From NCBI GenBank assembly GCA_021018995.1, contig CM037588.1, positions 92,912,765 to 92,976,764 on the forward strand: a stretch of 64,000 nucleotides of DNA, read 5' to 3'. The DNA is from Chloranthus sessilifolius (Eukaryota > Streptophyta > Magnoliopsida > Chloranthales > Chloranthaceae). Made by a program: the position numbers and the translations under genes. The notes below the pieces were generated by a model. The model was not told the DNA's origin and ran no database searches. It saw only the letters and a program-made list of their open reading frames with translations. This document shows, piece by piece, positions 22,895-34,403 of the stretch; positions within the stretch are counted from its first letter, which is position 1; each line of letters starts with the position of its first letter.

Positions 22895-24307
22895 ATGGCA
22901 CCTAAGAAGAAGGCTGCCACTTCTAAAACACCTACATCGAAGCGACCCAAGATCACTTCGGGTCCTTCGCAGCCACCTATTCCACCACCGCAACCACCTG
23001 CCAAGTAACCCGTTGCTCCGCAAACTCCCCAGCACGACCAACCAAGCGAATGGTGGGTTGAAAAGGGTTTTGCCCATGAGTAAACCATCGATCCAGCCTT
23101 ATTCGAAATGCCCAATGTGCCCGGCGTTGACGCTTGGGCACTTGACTATTTAAGCAAGGCGCGATTGGATAATCTTCTCAAACCCCTTCATCAGTACTAT
23201 TACCCACGCCTCGTGCACTTGTTTTACCAAAAAATGTTTGATGGCCCTGACCCTAATACCATTTGCACCAAAGTCGATGGGAAGATGTATGTTTTTACCC
23301 ATGCAATGGCTTGTAGAGCGTTGGAATGTTTTGACTGGTATGGCGAGGGGATTGACTTGTTACCCCCAAATCCCCCAAATTTGACCCATACTTTTGTCAT
23401 CGAGCGGATGACTGGGGGACGAGTTGCACCAGGTCAAGCCATTAAGCGAGCCCATTTGCCGAGCTATATGTGGATGCTCGACACAATCTTCAAGTGTAAT
23501 CTCTACCCGATCCGCCACAAGACTGAGAGATTAGGGGTGTTGATGGAAGCCCAATTCGTGGCTTTTCAGGGTAAATGGTTCGATGCTGCCACTGTGGTTT
23601 TTGTGGGAATCAAGCATGGGAGGAAGAAGCTATGGGCAGGGGCGGAAAAGCCCAAGGAGTATATATCGTATGCTAGTTTGGTCTCGGCTATGTTTGATGA
23701 GTACGCCATGACCTCCATCCACAAGATCTCCTCCAGGGAGCCTAAGTCCTCTGACAATGTGGTGTTCTACACCTTTAAGTATTGGAGGAAGACTTATAAC
23801 CAGTTGAAACCACATCTACAGCCAGCCCCTCAAGCGCCTCCTATCCCTCCTCAACCACAAGATGCACTTGCTCTGGACACACCACTACCTTACCAACCTG
23901 CTCCTGAGGCTCCTGTCCCCGAGCAGCCTGAGGTTATCCCTCCAGTTCACCAACATGTCGACTTAACGATGTCGCCAATCCATCAAGCAGTTCTGATAAG
24001 CAATGAGACGTTGGCTGCTCTCATCCAAGAGAGCAATCGCCAACTCAATCAATGCCTGAACTACTACGAGCTCCTCGTGGAGGACGTGTTGCACGCCATG
24101 TACCCTACTGACTACGCCCAGAGGATGGCGGCCATGCGTGCGCGGGTATTTGGCACTTCTACATTAGACACTGCTGCTGAGGATCCATGGCCTGATGAGG
24201 CGGCCAGTGGGGATCACGCCGACGAGGAGCCGGAGGATGTAGCTGATCCTACTAGTCCGACGGATGCTACTGAAGCAGCTAGAGGAGCTACTGTTGAGGG
24301 ATCATGA
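22895..24307 (+). pseudogene. Accessory ORF3 (Transposase_32-like protein) of Tekay-like element
   Basis: Read from ATG 22895, the product starts MAPKKKAATSKTPTSKRPKI, a basic Pro-rich tail like a nuclear signal. Two in-frame TAA stops follow (23006, 23081), then 399 open codons. The core has LVHLFYQKM, MYVFTHAMACRALECFDWYG, SYMWMLDTIFKCNLYPIRH and EYISYASLVSAMFDE. A Pro-rich linker (about 23820-23960), a Leu-rich helix region and an acidic C-terminus close it. The same layout occurs at 30973-32298 and in the Athila-like element (33511-37070). It resembles the plant 'putative transposon protein' domain (Pfam Transposase_32). Function is not known; it follows pol in the same sense. Confidence 0.8.
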
Positions 24308-24622
24308 GCTTGAGAGTGTTTCTTTTTGAAAATTTCAATTTTTGGGCAATGTGTATAAATTTTTAACTATTGTGGCATGGTTGCCACTTTTATTTTTACT
24401 TGTTAGAACTATGGTGGCATGGCTGCCACCATGATCTTTTTACTTAATCATGCTCACCTTTCATTGATGATGTACCTGAATTTAATCTATTAGAATTTAT
24501 TGTGTGGAGACTGTGCGTCTGTGTGTCTGATGCGATCTTATAGCGACATGGACTATTTAGCCATCTGTGGTACCTTACAAGGTAACCCTTCTTGTGTCGT
24601 GCCGCGCACTAGGACAATTTTT

Positions 24623-24651
24623 GAGGATGAAAACTCCTAAGATGGGGAGGA
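24623..24651 (+). other. Polypurine tract and preceding conserved box
   Basis: GAGGATGAAAACTCCTAAG followed by ATGGGGAGGA abuts the 3' LTR start TGTAATG at 24652. The purine run is the expected plus-strand primer. The GAGGAYGAAAAYTC box recurs before other 3' LTRs in the window (30365-30395, 27517-27545, 48277-48305, all minus). Confidence 0.85.
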
Positions 24652-24714
24652 TGTAATGTCCCAAATATTTAAAAACCTTCATCTGTATGCCTCGGTACGC
24701 GCGCCCGTTGGTCC
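24652..24714 (+). mobile_element. 63-bp stub of the Tekay-like 3' LTR
   Basis: TGTAATGTCCCAAATATTT through ATGCCTCGGTACGCGCGCCC matches the 5' LTR start with about ten differences, then stops at GGTCC. The next base belongs to an oppositely oriented family C LTR. The remaining 2.36 kb is missing. Confidence 0.9.
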
Positions 24715-27516
24715 TAATCAAGTAGAAGAAGTTTGAACACAATTCACATCTTATCATTGAAATGCATAGATTCAGTGATAGAATTTCAAAATAATTTTGT
24801 ATCAAACAAAGTTGCAAATATTATATTTTCATTTTCAAAACAAAGCAAAGTGGAAACAAAGCATATCGGAGACAAACATAGATCAGAATAGCACATATCG
24901 GACAACAAATACATATCGAGAACAAAATATATCTAAAAAAAGGATACTTACAAAAAATAAAACATAGCTAGAGACAGAAGCAAATTAGAAGCAGAATATA
25001 TCAAAACAGAAATATGTTAAAAACAGAGACATATCATGATGAGAACATAACAAAACGGAGCAAACATATTATCAAATCAAAGTATACGAGAAATGAGAAC
25101 GTATCAAGGAACAGAACATAAATATCCGAAGGCCAAACCATCAAACACATATATATCAGAAGGCCAAAGCATCCCATAATGAGAATAAGGTTGTAACCTT
25201 GGGGACTCAACCCTTCTTTACACACAAAATATAACAAAATCATCCTGTAAGCAGGGAACAGAAACACATATATATCAGAAGGCCAAAGAATCCCACAGCA
25301 GAATAAGGTCGTAACCTCGGGGACTCAACCCCTCTTTGCACACAAAGTATAACCAAAGCACAACCACATAAACGTCCCGTAAGGGGAGAACAAAACATAT
25401 CAGAGTTAGAACATATCAAACATAAATATCATTGGGACAAAGCATCCCATAGTGGGAACAAAGTAAAAAACCTTGGGGGCTCAACCCCTCTTTGCCACTT
25501 GATTTCAGATTCACACAGTTCTCAATTCAAATTCCTAAGCGGAAACATAAACGGATTCGAAAATGGAATGGAACACAAATAGATTCAGAATGAAAACCGA
25601 CACATAAACGCAATGGACACACACATGCGTGCAATTACAAATTCATACTTCAAAGCATTCATATTTTCTAAAATAGTTACAAATCATTCGTTTATATCAT
25701 ATTATCTATGAATAAAAATAAAAAATGCAATTAGATGGTGAATTTTTTTAACCTTAATCTCAAAGTTACACGAATCAAAACAAAGTTTTAGCAATGGCTT
25801 CCCATCCTCAAACTACATCACAAATATATGATGTAATAAGGATTAACCCTAATTACTAATAACATAGACATATTTAAGTGTTTTCTCAAAATCGAGGCAG
25901 CAATGGGCAAGTTCGTGCTAACTTAGAATTTAGCCCAACTTCCCACTGAATTTTAACCTATAAAATATTTTATTTATGAATTTTTTATTCACCAACATTG
26001 TAGAGCTCGTTGTCCTCTTTCCAACTCCACAAGAATCGCATCAATAAGAGTTTGGAGGAAAACGTTACGGCCAAAATACCGAAGCTATATCGGCACTTCA
26101 GTCAAGACATGCTAACTCGAAACTTGACCCAACTTCCCGCACAATTTTGACCCTTAAAAAATTTGATTCATAAGTTAGTTAATTCATAAAAGTTTTATAT
26201 TTCGTTCTCTTCTTTCCAACGCCATGAGAATTACGTCAATCGGAATTTGGAGTAAAACGTTATGGCCAAAATACCGAGGCAATATCGGCATGTTCAGTCA
26301 AAATCGACCGATCGATTTCCAAAATCGATCAATCGACTTCTCCAGAAAATTTTCACGTTTCAGAAATCCTTCGGGCTTCTTCTTCATCAATCCAAAACAC
26401 CCAAAATTTAATGCACGCATCCCCATTCATTCATACATCAAATCTAAACAATATTCACACTATAACATATAAATCTTACATTCTAAAACTCACAAAATCA
26501 GAGCACACGATGTACGACACCGATCACGCCAAAACCCACGCTTCTCTCAAATCTGTGATTTCAAAACCCAATCTTCTCCCAACCAAAAGGGTGAAATCAA
26601 GGGTCAAATTCCATGGTCTACACCCAATAAATCCGTGATATCCTTGCGATCATATGGCTTTGGAAAAGAGGGATGCAAATCAGGATTTTGGAGAAAACGG
26701 CACCCTTTTGGTTATTATCACATCGATGATCGTTGGTTTTTCACGGCACACAAACACTAATAAGCAAAATTCATCATAAATAAACGGTGCCGATTCGATG
26801 TTCAGATGGTTCACGGCAGCGATTTCTCAAGTTCCTCTTTTTCTCTCTCTCTAGAAACCCAAAACCCCTAAAATTGTAAACAGGTGTTAGCTTTCAAAGC
26901 TTTGCTTATTTTTTTTTTAAAAAAGGGATCTTTTTCCTTGCGAAACCCATACACCCATTCGGTTGTTAGCCTTATCCATTTGGTTTATTCCAGTGTGGAA
27001 CCTATACACCTAAGCAAGGTGTTTCTTACAACCAAAATAATCTTTGATTCAGTGTTAAGCACATACACCTAAACTAGGTGCTAACTATTATACAAACTAA
27101 ACTTTTGGTTTGGTGTGGGGCTTGCACTCCCAAACCCCTTATCCAATGGATTCGATGCTAAGCTATAACACTAAAGTAAGGTGTTAATCTTATCCACTTG
27201 CTTTAACTCAATGTGAAGCTCTAACACCTAAGTTGTGTATTTGTCACACATTCTAAGGTCGGAGTTAAGACCCAAAGTCGGCCCAAATAGTCAACCTAAA
27301 TGGTCTGCCCAACTGGTTGGCCAAAATAGTCGGCCCAATTGGTTGGCTCAAATAGTCAGCCCAATCAGTCGGCCCACATAACTCAAGCAAGTTTTAATCA
27401 TCTCTACTGATTATTCTCTACATAATTTTGCCTCTAGGTACACACGCCCACAGTGTGTCGTCCTAGTCACCCACACTTTGTCAGTGCGTGCCGGTTAGAA
27501 ATTTGGGGAAGTTACG
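24715..27516 (-). mobile_element. Family C 3' LTR, minus orientation, end truncated
   Basis: On the minus strand it starts CGTAACTTCCCCAAATTTC at 27516 (TG has become CG) and runs to 24715, where about 430 bases of the LTR end present in the copy at 9785-11411 are lost. Family copies lie at 46555-48276 and 49048-51175. It contains three tandem units near 25160-25500, a short CGATCGATTTC cluster at 26299-26345, spaced ACACC...GGTGT inverted motifs at 26940-27240, and a 26-bp tandem repeat at 27280-27385. The short open stretches inside have no recognisable product. Confidence 0.85.
27280..27385. repeat. 26-bp tandem repeat near the start of family C LTR
   Basis: Imperfect units of the form GGCCCAACTGGTTGGCTCAA plus ATAGTC. 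The same array at 48112-48190 and 50930-51020 differs in number; the last has two identical adjacent units. Confidence 0.8.
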
Positions 27517-28211
27517 TTCTTCCCTCCTTGAAGAATTTTCATCCTCGAAAATTGATATACCGTATTCCATTTATACGGACATTGGGTAGCTCCTAACGAA
27601 GGCAGTTACGTTTTCCTTGGGAGTCAACGATTCATCACAATGAACAACCAGGGTCATTACATTCACCCCACCTTAAAGGAATTTTCGTCCTAAAAAATTC
27701 AGCAAGGATCTCTACAATTTGTTTGGATAATTACATCTACGACTAATAATCTTAGTCATTAAACCCTTAACTATTAGCATACCAGTACCCTATCAATGTT
27801 AACCATCAAGTAATAAAAGTGATCCCTTCATCAAGGTATGTCGTTACCAAAAATTCAAATCGATGTCATTACATCCAATTAAAGTTACTAACCGTTCCTA
27901 AAAAGCTTATCAATTTGGTACGACACGAACAATCAATCAAGACCTAATGTAACTCATTCCCAAATAAAATCATTGCAAAGTTGAATAGACAGCTAAAGTC
28001 AGTTACCCAATTCTAGATCCATCAAAACACATGCCTTAATTAATAAGGTATCCAAAGTTGAATAGATTACTATGCTGACATATATAGGTAGGTGCGCTTA
28101 AAGTGATGCGATGGTATGCATGAAGTGTCATAAAAACAAATGATGTGTAAGAATTTTCATGAATTGAGAATAGTGTAAAAGTTGACAATCAGTGAGGAAT
28201 TATACCTCGGC
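27517..28211 (-). mobile_element. 3' UTR of a family C element
   Basis: Non-coding. On the minus strand it leads into the LTR at 27516 through GAGGATGAAAATTCTTCAAG and GAGGGAAGAA. A second, similar box with GACGAAAATTCCTTTAAGG precedes another TGTAATGACCC at 27661, 145 bases upstream. It aligns with 48277-49015. It is interrupted at 28212 by the minus-strand Tekay-like element; the matching uninterrupted copy reads through CCTCGAGCGACTTC. Confidence 0.75.
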
Positions 28212-30364
28212 TGTGACGACCCAACTTTTCCAATCCTTTCGGTGTGGGAAAGGCCGGTTCGCCAACTTATTGATTTCTCAATAAGTCGCATATCAAACAA
28301 AAGCCGGTAGCATAACATAGATCTAAATAGAATCCAAACGAGAAGAAACAGGTACGAAAGCTCATACAAAAATATATCACCAAGAGGAACCACCGGTGAT
28401 GGCCAATCCGATCACCTAAACAATGGTTCCTAATGATGGTTGCTCAAGTGATATCCAAAATATGCAAAACAAGGCCTTAGGCCCATAGTTCAAAATAATT
28501 CCAACTCAAAAAGTACCAAAAGGCAAGACTAGGTCATGGAAAGAACTCCTCTGCTGGGGTCTTAAGCTCGTCCTCAAGGATATAATCAGAGTCCTCTAGA
28601 TCGAGATCGTCTGAGCCTAAATCAGTCCCTGCACCTGTGATGTATAGTCGGGATGAGCTAATATTGAAGCTCAATAGGGGAAACTCATCTAAATTATATT
28701 TTATCGTAAGTAAAGGTTTCCAAAGACAAGAATCAGATCAAATATGGTTTTCAAAAGATGCATTGTAGACTAAATTCCAATTCTGAACAGTGTTTCAAAA
28801 GAAAAGTTATCATGTCCAATATTTTGATGTTTTTAAATTCAGATTTCATGCATGCATCTCATCTTAAAATTATAACTTAATTGTATCTCTCAAATTACAT
28901 ACTAGCATGAGAGCACGAGTATCACCGATGGGAAACCCTACTGACCATCGTCATTCATGAACCCTTTTCCGAAAAGTGCAACAAGCCCCTACGTAGTGAG
29001 GGAAACTTGCACAAGGCTGAAATACTATCAACACGGTTAGCAAAATTTAGGGTTTCGTTCTAAGGAACATCAAATCAAATGCGAATGCCAAACATATCAG
29101 ATTTTATGTACTTAATACATATTCGGATTTTCTCAGTTCTAATACAAAATTCTCATTTAAAGATGAGGTTCAAATTTTCCAAAAGTTATGAGTTCTTATT
29201 TATGTCACAGTTCAAAGTTCTTATTAATATTGGGTCTAACAAAATTCCAGAATTTAAGCTTAACAAAACTAACCAATACTTAAAATAAAATGCAAACAAG
29301 TCTTAGGGTTCCCCTACCTTAACTTGACTTGAAAATGGTCAAAAACATACCAAGAGATCCTCATAGTGAACTTCTAAAAAGGGCCTACAAACATTAACCC
29401 CATAACAGTGTCAAAAGGGTCTATAGATCCAAACAAAAACTAACATAAACAATTCCAAGACAATTCCAAAAACCAGAAAAATAGGGCAGAATTTGAGCAT
29501 CAAATTCACCCAAAGTGCATCTGTCAGTTTTTTCCAAATTCGATCATTGAATTTTAATTCGATGGTCGAATTTAATTTCGACCCTCGAATTTCTCCAGTT
29601 CTGTGTTTTTCAAATCTTGTCTCCTTACTTGATTTCTTTTATTCAAAACATTAACCTGTTGATCTATACTATCTACACCATTTATCTAAACTAATCAGGG
29701 CAAAAAAAATAAAATAACTTTAATCAAAGGTGTTTAAAAGCCTACTTCTTGAAGTTAAATCCTTCGGCTCCTGTTGCTCCAAATTCAAGCACCGGAACAA
29801 ATCCAAGCTTCAATCAAATGGACTCCAAAAATCAGTCCATCTCCAACCTTGCTATGAGAGCAATGATTGCCCAAACTATTCACCAAAGAACAGTCCACTC
29901 TCCCCTAGCCTTCCTTCTCAATACCTTAAATAAATCAAAAGCAAGGCATTAGGCTTATCAATGGCTAAGATGGGGAGAGGGATTATAACAACAAAAGGAT
30001 CTAACAAAGGAGCAATGGGTGCAAAGGCTTCAAATTTAGGGTTCACACGAGAGGAAGAAGAGTGAAACATCTCCTCTATACTTCTCTTTTTATAATACTA
30101 ATAAGTAAAACAAAAATATCTAGATCTTTATGTTTACAATTTTATCCACTTAACTTGCAAGTATTTCCAGTGTTAAGTGCAAACACACAACCTAGTATAT
30201 AAGTCATTAAAAATTTAACTTCTACAAGTCTAAGCCAAAAATCCTTTGACCAAAATTATCATCATACATTAACCTACTCAAATCAACCTGATTTGTCCCG
30301 TAACTTTTTCGGGCATGCTTACCGAGTTAAATGAAATCAGGCCAAAAATATCTGGGATATTACA
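28212..30364 (-). mobile_element. 3' LTR of the minus-strand Tekay-like element
   Basis: On the minus strand it starts TGTAATATCCCAGATATT at 30364 and ends GGGTCGTCACA at 28212, with intact TG...CA ends and about 2.15 kb. It has the conserved 3' motif TTAGCTCATCCCGACTATAC (28680-28627) and a GGCCATCACCGGTGGTTCC block near 28400. A TATA-like TATTATAAAAAG lies at about 30098-30087. A small cluster of TTCGA..TCGAA motifs lies at 29537-29595. Confidence 0.9.
29537..29595. repeat. TTCGA/TCGAA inverted-motif cluster in LTR
   Basis: ATTCGATCATTGAATTT, AATTCGATGGTCGAATTT and TTTCGACCCTCGAATTT lie head to tail. The same motifs (GACCCTCGAATTTCAATTCG) occur at 32565-32655 upstream of this element's ORF3. 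Confidence 0.85.
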
Positions 30365-30972
30365 TTCTCCCCTCCTTAGGAATTTTCGTCCTTGAAAATG
30401 TAAAATAGGTCACTAAGAAACCCATCCTAACAGAAAGGTCGGGAACAAAACAAAAACCACAAGTTTAAAGCAAAAGGACATGGGTCCCAGTGCGATGGCA
30501 TCACAAGGCACACAAGTCAAGGGACGAGATCCATAGTAGCCTTGATGTTCTGCATGTGGCACCCAAAGAGCCATAGTGGATTGCATCCGTACATGGATGC
30601 CTACACCCCAAGTGTCACGTGCCGGGAAACAACCTCACTGTGACTCATGGTGATCAAAGCGAGTTTTCAAAGGACACAAAACAGATTTTCTATCAGATAG
30701 GGTGAAGAGACAAAATCACCAAAATAATACCGAAACAAAAGAAAAAGGAAAAACCAAGACTAGAACCACATGTAAATCCATATGCTAAGCATCCATATAT
30801 CTATAAAACATATACAAAAAGACCAGAGCAAATCATCAAAAGAGAACTAACTAAAAAGTTATAAAGTGTAGCAAAAGTAGAACCACTAGGTTCTAGATAA
30901 TCCATCGACAGGTAATAATTACAATCCATAAAAAGACTACAAAAATAAACCCATAGAGTCACCACAGTTGCA
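30365..30972 (-). other. 3' UTR and polypurine tract of the minus-strand Tekay-like element
   Basis: No gene seen. Next to the LTR the minus strand reads GGACGAAAATTCCTAAGG then AGGGGAGAA, the polypurine tract. The rest is AT-rich sequence between the ORF3 stop (30973) and the tract. Confidence 0.8.
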
Positions 30973-32298
30973 CTAATCCGTCCTATCTGCACCAAATCCA
31001 GTAGCCTGATCAGCTGGAACCTGATCATCATCAGCACCATCATCATCCTCGCTGTCATCCCCCGCATCTGGAGGCACCTCATCACCTGGTCTAGAAGTAG
31101 ACACGTGATGCATAGACGCTCGAATATTTTCCATATAGGTCACGTAATATGCTAGAAAGACATGCCGCATTAGATAGGTCAGTGCTCCCCCGTGTATCTG
31201 CAACTTCCTGCTCATGGAGTCCGTATGTCGAGTCAGCTCCTGAATCTGCTGACTCATAGCAATCATCTGGCTTGTGAACTCCACCAAGGTGAGCACATCA
31301 GTAGGTGGGGGCTGGTCGGTCTCAGGAGCGACATGTTCCGCAGCTAGTTAATCTTCCTCCTCATCATCATCATTAGGAACGACCGCGCCTCGAGGAGCCT
31401 TTACCAATTTATTGTAGGTTCGTCCCCAATCGACCAGTTTATAAGTCTTCAAACTGGCAGTAGACTTAGGCTCAGTAGACAGAATTTCATAGGCTGGACC
31501 TGCACGATAATCCCCAAGCATCAATGAAATCAATCGTGCATAGGGGATGCCTTTGGCCGGGGTCTTTATCTTTCTACCCATTTTCTCATGGGCCTTAATG
31601 ATACCTTCAAATATAACCACCGGGGTGTTTAACCATCTCTCTTGAAAGGCCAAAAATAAAATCTGTTGGATGGGGCCCCTTCATTCCGATCAATGTCCAA
31701 AAGGATATAGGGTTGCTTTAAAGATCACGTCAAGCATCCACATCGTATCCGGCATTTGAGAATGGGAAATAGCTTTGCCGGATCCATGATTACCTTGGCT
31801 CATCTGAGCTATAACCTCATGAACCAGTACAAGTTTAAGGTGTGGTAGAGCCAGGTCCATGGTGTTGGAATGCTTGGTTGGACACCACATTGCCGAGGCA
31901 ATGTTATCGATATCAAAGGCGTAGTCGCGCCCATCGATTGTGGTATAAATCTTCTTTCCATCCTCCCGTCGCATACGCTTATAAAAGAAGCGTACCAAAC
32001 AGAGATAGAAATGGGTGTGAAAGGGCTATAATAGTGGTGTTAATTGGGCTTTCTCCAAATAATCCAAAGCCCATTGCGTAGTGGCCTACTGATCGAGGAG
32101 TTCGAGATCGAAGATCCACTTGTCAGCGAACCCCTTAGCACCCCAATATTCATTGGGTTGCTCACAGACCTGTGGGGGTGGCACAAGGAGTTGAACCGGT
32201 CGTGGAGGTGGTTGTGGGGGTTGGCTTGAAGACCCAACTTTAGAGGCTGGCCTTTTAGAAGTTGGAACCCTTGTGGTGGTTTGTTTCTTAGGCCCCAT
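30973..32298 (-). pseudogene. Accessory ORF3 of the minus-strand Tekay-like element
   Basis: It starts MGPKKQTTTRVPTSKRPASK at 32298, the same basic start as the ORF3 at 22895. Core blocks are CLVRFFYKRMRREDGKKIYT, MWMLDVIFKATLYPFGH and IPYARLISLMLGDYRAGPAY. After an acidic stretch comes a helix-rich tail (IAMSQQIQELTRHTDSMSRK) and an acidic end with DDDGADDDQVP. Stops and frame changes occur near 32086, 32030, 31690 and 31345. Overall length fits the 470-codon plus-strand ORF3. The tail suggests self-association; function unknown. Confidence 0.78.
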
Positions 32299-33012
32299 AG
32301 CAAAAAGGAAAAGAAAAACACAGAATTGCAAAAAGAGAATCCACAAACCCACAAGAAGAAAAGCGTTTTACCTCTTGAAAAGCGCACAATCAGTTTCTTA
32401 GCAATGCAATTCAATCCCTATGAAAAACCGAGTTGAATCCACTTGATTTCGGCCAAAAAAATGAAAGAAAACTCAAAGGAACCTAAAAACCCAGAAACCC
32501 TAAGCTCGACCCTGTTTCCAAAGTGTGAAATGGCAAAAGAACAAAACCCAACCGACTTAAACTCGAAAAATTTGACCCTCGAATTTCAATTCGATGGTCG
32601 AATTTAATTTCGACCCTCGAATTTTGCAAAAACCTGTCAGTGTCTACACAAAATTCAACCTTCGAATTTTACAGTGACTGTGTACATCTAAATTTTGAAA
32701 AATTTTACTTTCTCAAAGTGTTCTCCGTTCTATTTTTTGACCTCCTCAAAGCCCGTATATGTATAATATCGAACCCAGACTATAACCCAGTGCACAACTA
32801 TACTTTTACTAGTGCAATTGACCAACAAAATTAAGACTCAGTCCGATTGATCGCATGTCTTTTAGGTAAAGTAAACACAAACAAGTAGGTACAAATTTCT
32901 GAAATTTGTATATCAGTTTGAACTATGAAATACATTGCAATCCCAATTTCCATACATTGTTTACACCCTCATAAGTACAATTTCTTAACAATTACTCAAA
33001 CAAATGTGAAAA
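32299..33012 (-). promoter_or_regulatory. Gap between integrase and ORF3 with motif cluster
   Basis: Non-coding. The cluster at 32565-32655 repeats the TTCGACCCTCGAATTT and AATTCGATGGTCGAATTT motifs of this element's LTR. No strong TATA box is seen between it and the ORF3 start. A promoter role is inferred by analogy with 22092-22894. Confidence 0.45.
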
Positions 33013-33511
33013 TTAGTCTCGGAGCTCAGCTACACGCACCCAAGTGGCTTCCGCCGGTGTATGATTCCTCCATCTTACGAGAACCAAGGGAATCCTCTTA
33101 GTTCATAGGATCTGCTCCTTGCGATCCAAGATTTGTATCGGGTCCTTGATCACCATCAAACCATCCTGAAGCACGATGGGTTGGTAATCAAGTACGTGTG
33201 TCGGGTCACGAATGTATCTCCTCAGCATAGACACATGGAAGACATTGTGCATGCTAGATAATTGCGGCAGTAGTGCCAATCTATATGCAACCTCTCCAAC
33301 TCGGCCTAATATCTCAAAAGGCCCAACGTACCCAGGACTCAGCTTCCCTCGTTTGCCGAATCGCATAACGCCTTTCGTAGGCAAGATTCGAACAAACACA
33401 TTGTCGCCAACCTAAAAATACAAGTATTAGCAACAATTCCATCACATAGAGACGTAACAGGTGTTTAAAGCAATGAAGCTCACCTAAAAATCCACATGTC
33501 TCCTCTTGAGA
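33013..33511 (-). pseudogene. Integrase C-terminus and chromodomain, with intron-like gap
   Basis: After a GT...AG gap at 33483-33412 the frame reads VGDNVFVRILPTKGVMRFGK, LSPGYVGPFEILGRVGEVAY and VFHVSMLRRYIRDPTHVLDY. The chromodomain follows: PIQILDRKEQIL, a TGA in Arg context, then TKRIPLVLVRWRNHTPAEA and a TAA at 33013. It matches the plus-strand element residue for residue in most positions. Upstream only a few codons (RRHVDF then TAG) remain before the junction. Confidence 0.88.
33412..33483 (-). other. 72-bp intron-like gap inside integrase
   Basis: On the minus strand GATTTTTAG is followed by GTGAGCTTC, and the gap ends GTATTTTTAG before GTTGGCGACAATG. Joining its ends links HVDF to VGDNVFV as in normal chromovirus integrases. 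The T at -3 is probably a mutated C (CAG|GTGAGC). The plus-strand element has no gap at this point. Confidence 0.6.
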
Positions 33512-34403
33512 TTGACGTAGCTCTTCTAACGACTTTGATGGTGGGAAGGTATGAAAATCAGGAGGGAAGTCTGTTTGGGTTTCTTTGTCAGTGGACAGGA
33601 CCAGGGGGGTTGAAGTGGATGGTGGAGGGATAGGTGGAGTGGTTAAGGTGTGTAGGGTGGATTGGATGGAGCTGAGTTCAGCCTGCATTTGATCCTGTTT
33701 TTGGGTATTGGTGGATAATTGGGCTTGTATATCTTGGATAAGGGGTAGGATGAGGGTTAGTGTGTCAAAGCTAGGAAGTTGGGTTTGGGAAGAAGAGGGT
33801 ACTGGTTGGAAAGGGGAGGAAGGAGCATGATGGAAAGTGGAGGGAGGGGAAGAGTGGGGTTCTAAGGAGTGGTGCTGTGAGGTAGTTGGGGAGTCTGGCA
33901 AAGGAGTGTAGTAGGTAGGCATTGTTTCAAGGAAGGTAGAGATGAAGGCTTGGAAGCCTATGGATGTGTTAAGGGTTAAGTCAATGTCTGGGAGAGGGGA
34001 TGTAGTAGATATGGCTGGGGTGGTAGTTTCTTCAAGGTGGGGTGGGTCAATGGGGATAGAAGGTATTGAGGGTGGTGTCTGGGAGATGGTTCAGATGGTC
34101 TCAGTTGTTTTTCATTTTTTGTAGGAGATGAGTGGGGGGCTGGCAGGCTTAGGTGGAAATGAGTGGGGGATTGTGGCTGTGTACTGAGGTAAGGTAGGGG
34201 ATGGTGAGTCCTCCCATGGACCAAGCATAGGTGAAGGAGGAGTGGGCATGGAGAATGGAAACAAAGGGGGGTGAGAGATGGATGCAAGAGGGGTGGTGGA
34301 TGGTGAGGTAATAGGTGCTACTGTAGCGATGGAAGTGATAATCTCTGGACGCACCTCCTTTATAGCAGGGGTAGACCCTGATCTGGCTGCTGCTTCTGTT
34401 TGC

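Larger units (their letters stand above)
14753..24714 (+). mobile_element. Tekay/Del-like chromovirus with accessory ORF3, nearly full length
   Basis: One element in plus orientation: 5' LTR (14753-17179), tRNA-iMet primer site, gag, protease, RT, RNase H, integrase with C-terminal chromodomain, a palindrome-rich gap, ORF3, polypurine tract, and the first 63 bases of the 3' LTR. Both LTR starts read TGTAATGTCCCAAA and agree over the remaining stub, including the ATGCCTCGG block. gag to integrase is one polyprotein frame with many stops and at least one frameshift. The 3' LTR is cut at 24714 by an oppositely oriented LTR. Chromodomains are known to guide such elements to marked chromatin. Confidence 0.92.
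28212..33511 (-). mobile_element. Second Tekay-like chromovirus, 5'-truncated, minus strand
   Basis: It retains, in minus order, integrase C-terminus and chromodomain (33511-33013), a palindrome-bearing gap, ORF3 (32298-30973), an untranslated stretch, polypurine tract and 3' LTR (30364-28212). It has the same gene order as the plus-strand element at 14753-24714 but clearly diverged sequence, so it is another family. It ends at about 33511 against the accessory ORF of the Athila-like element; everything upstream of the integrase C-terminus is lost. Confidence 0.88.

Noticed and set aside
23108..24307. Longest clean open frame (399 codons) as an independent host gene
   Set aside because: It is in frame with an upstream start at 22895, lies between chromovirus integrase and the 3' polypurine tract, and has two homologues inside other retroelements here.
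30801..31085. Minus-strand Met-rich frame MMRCLQMRGM
   Set aside because: It overlaps the acidic C-terminus of ORF3 in another frame; the ORF3 frame matches the sister element.
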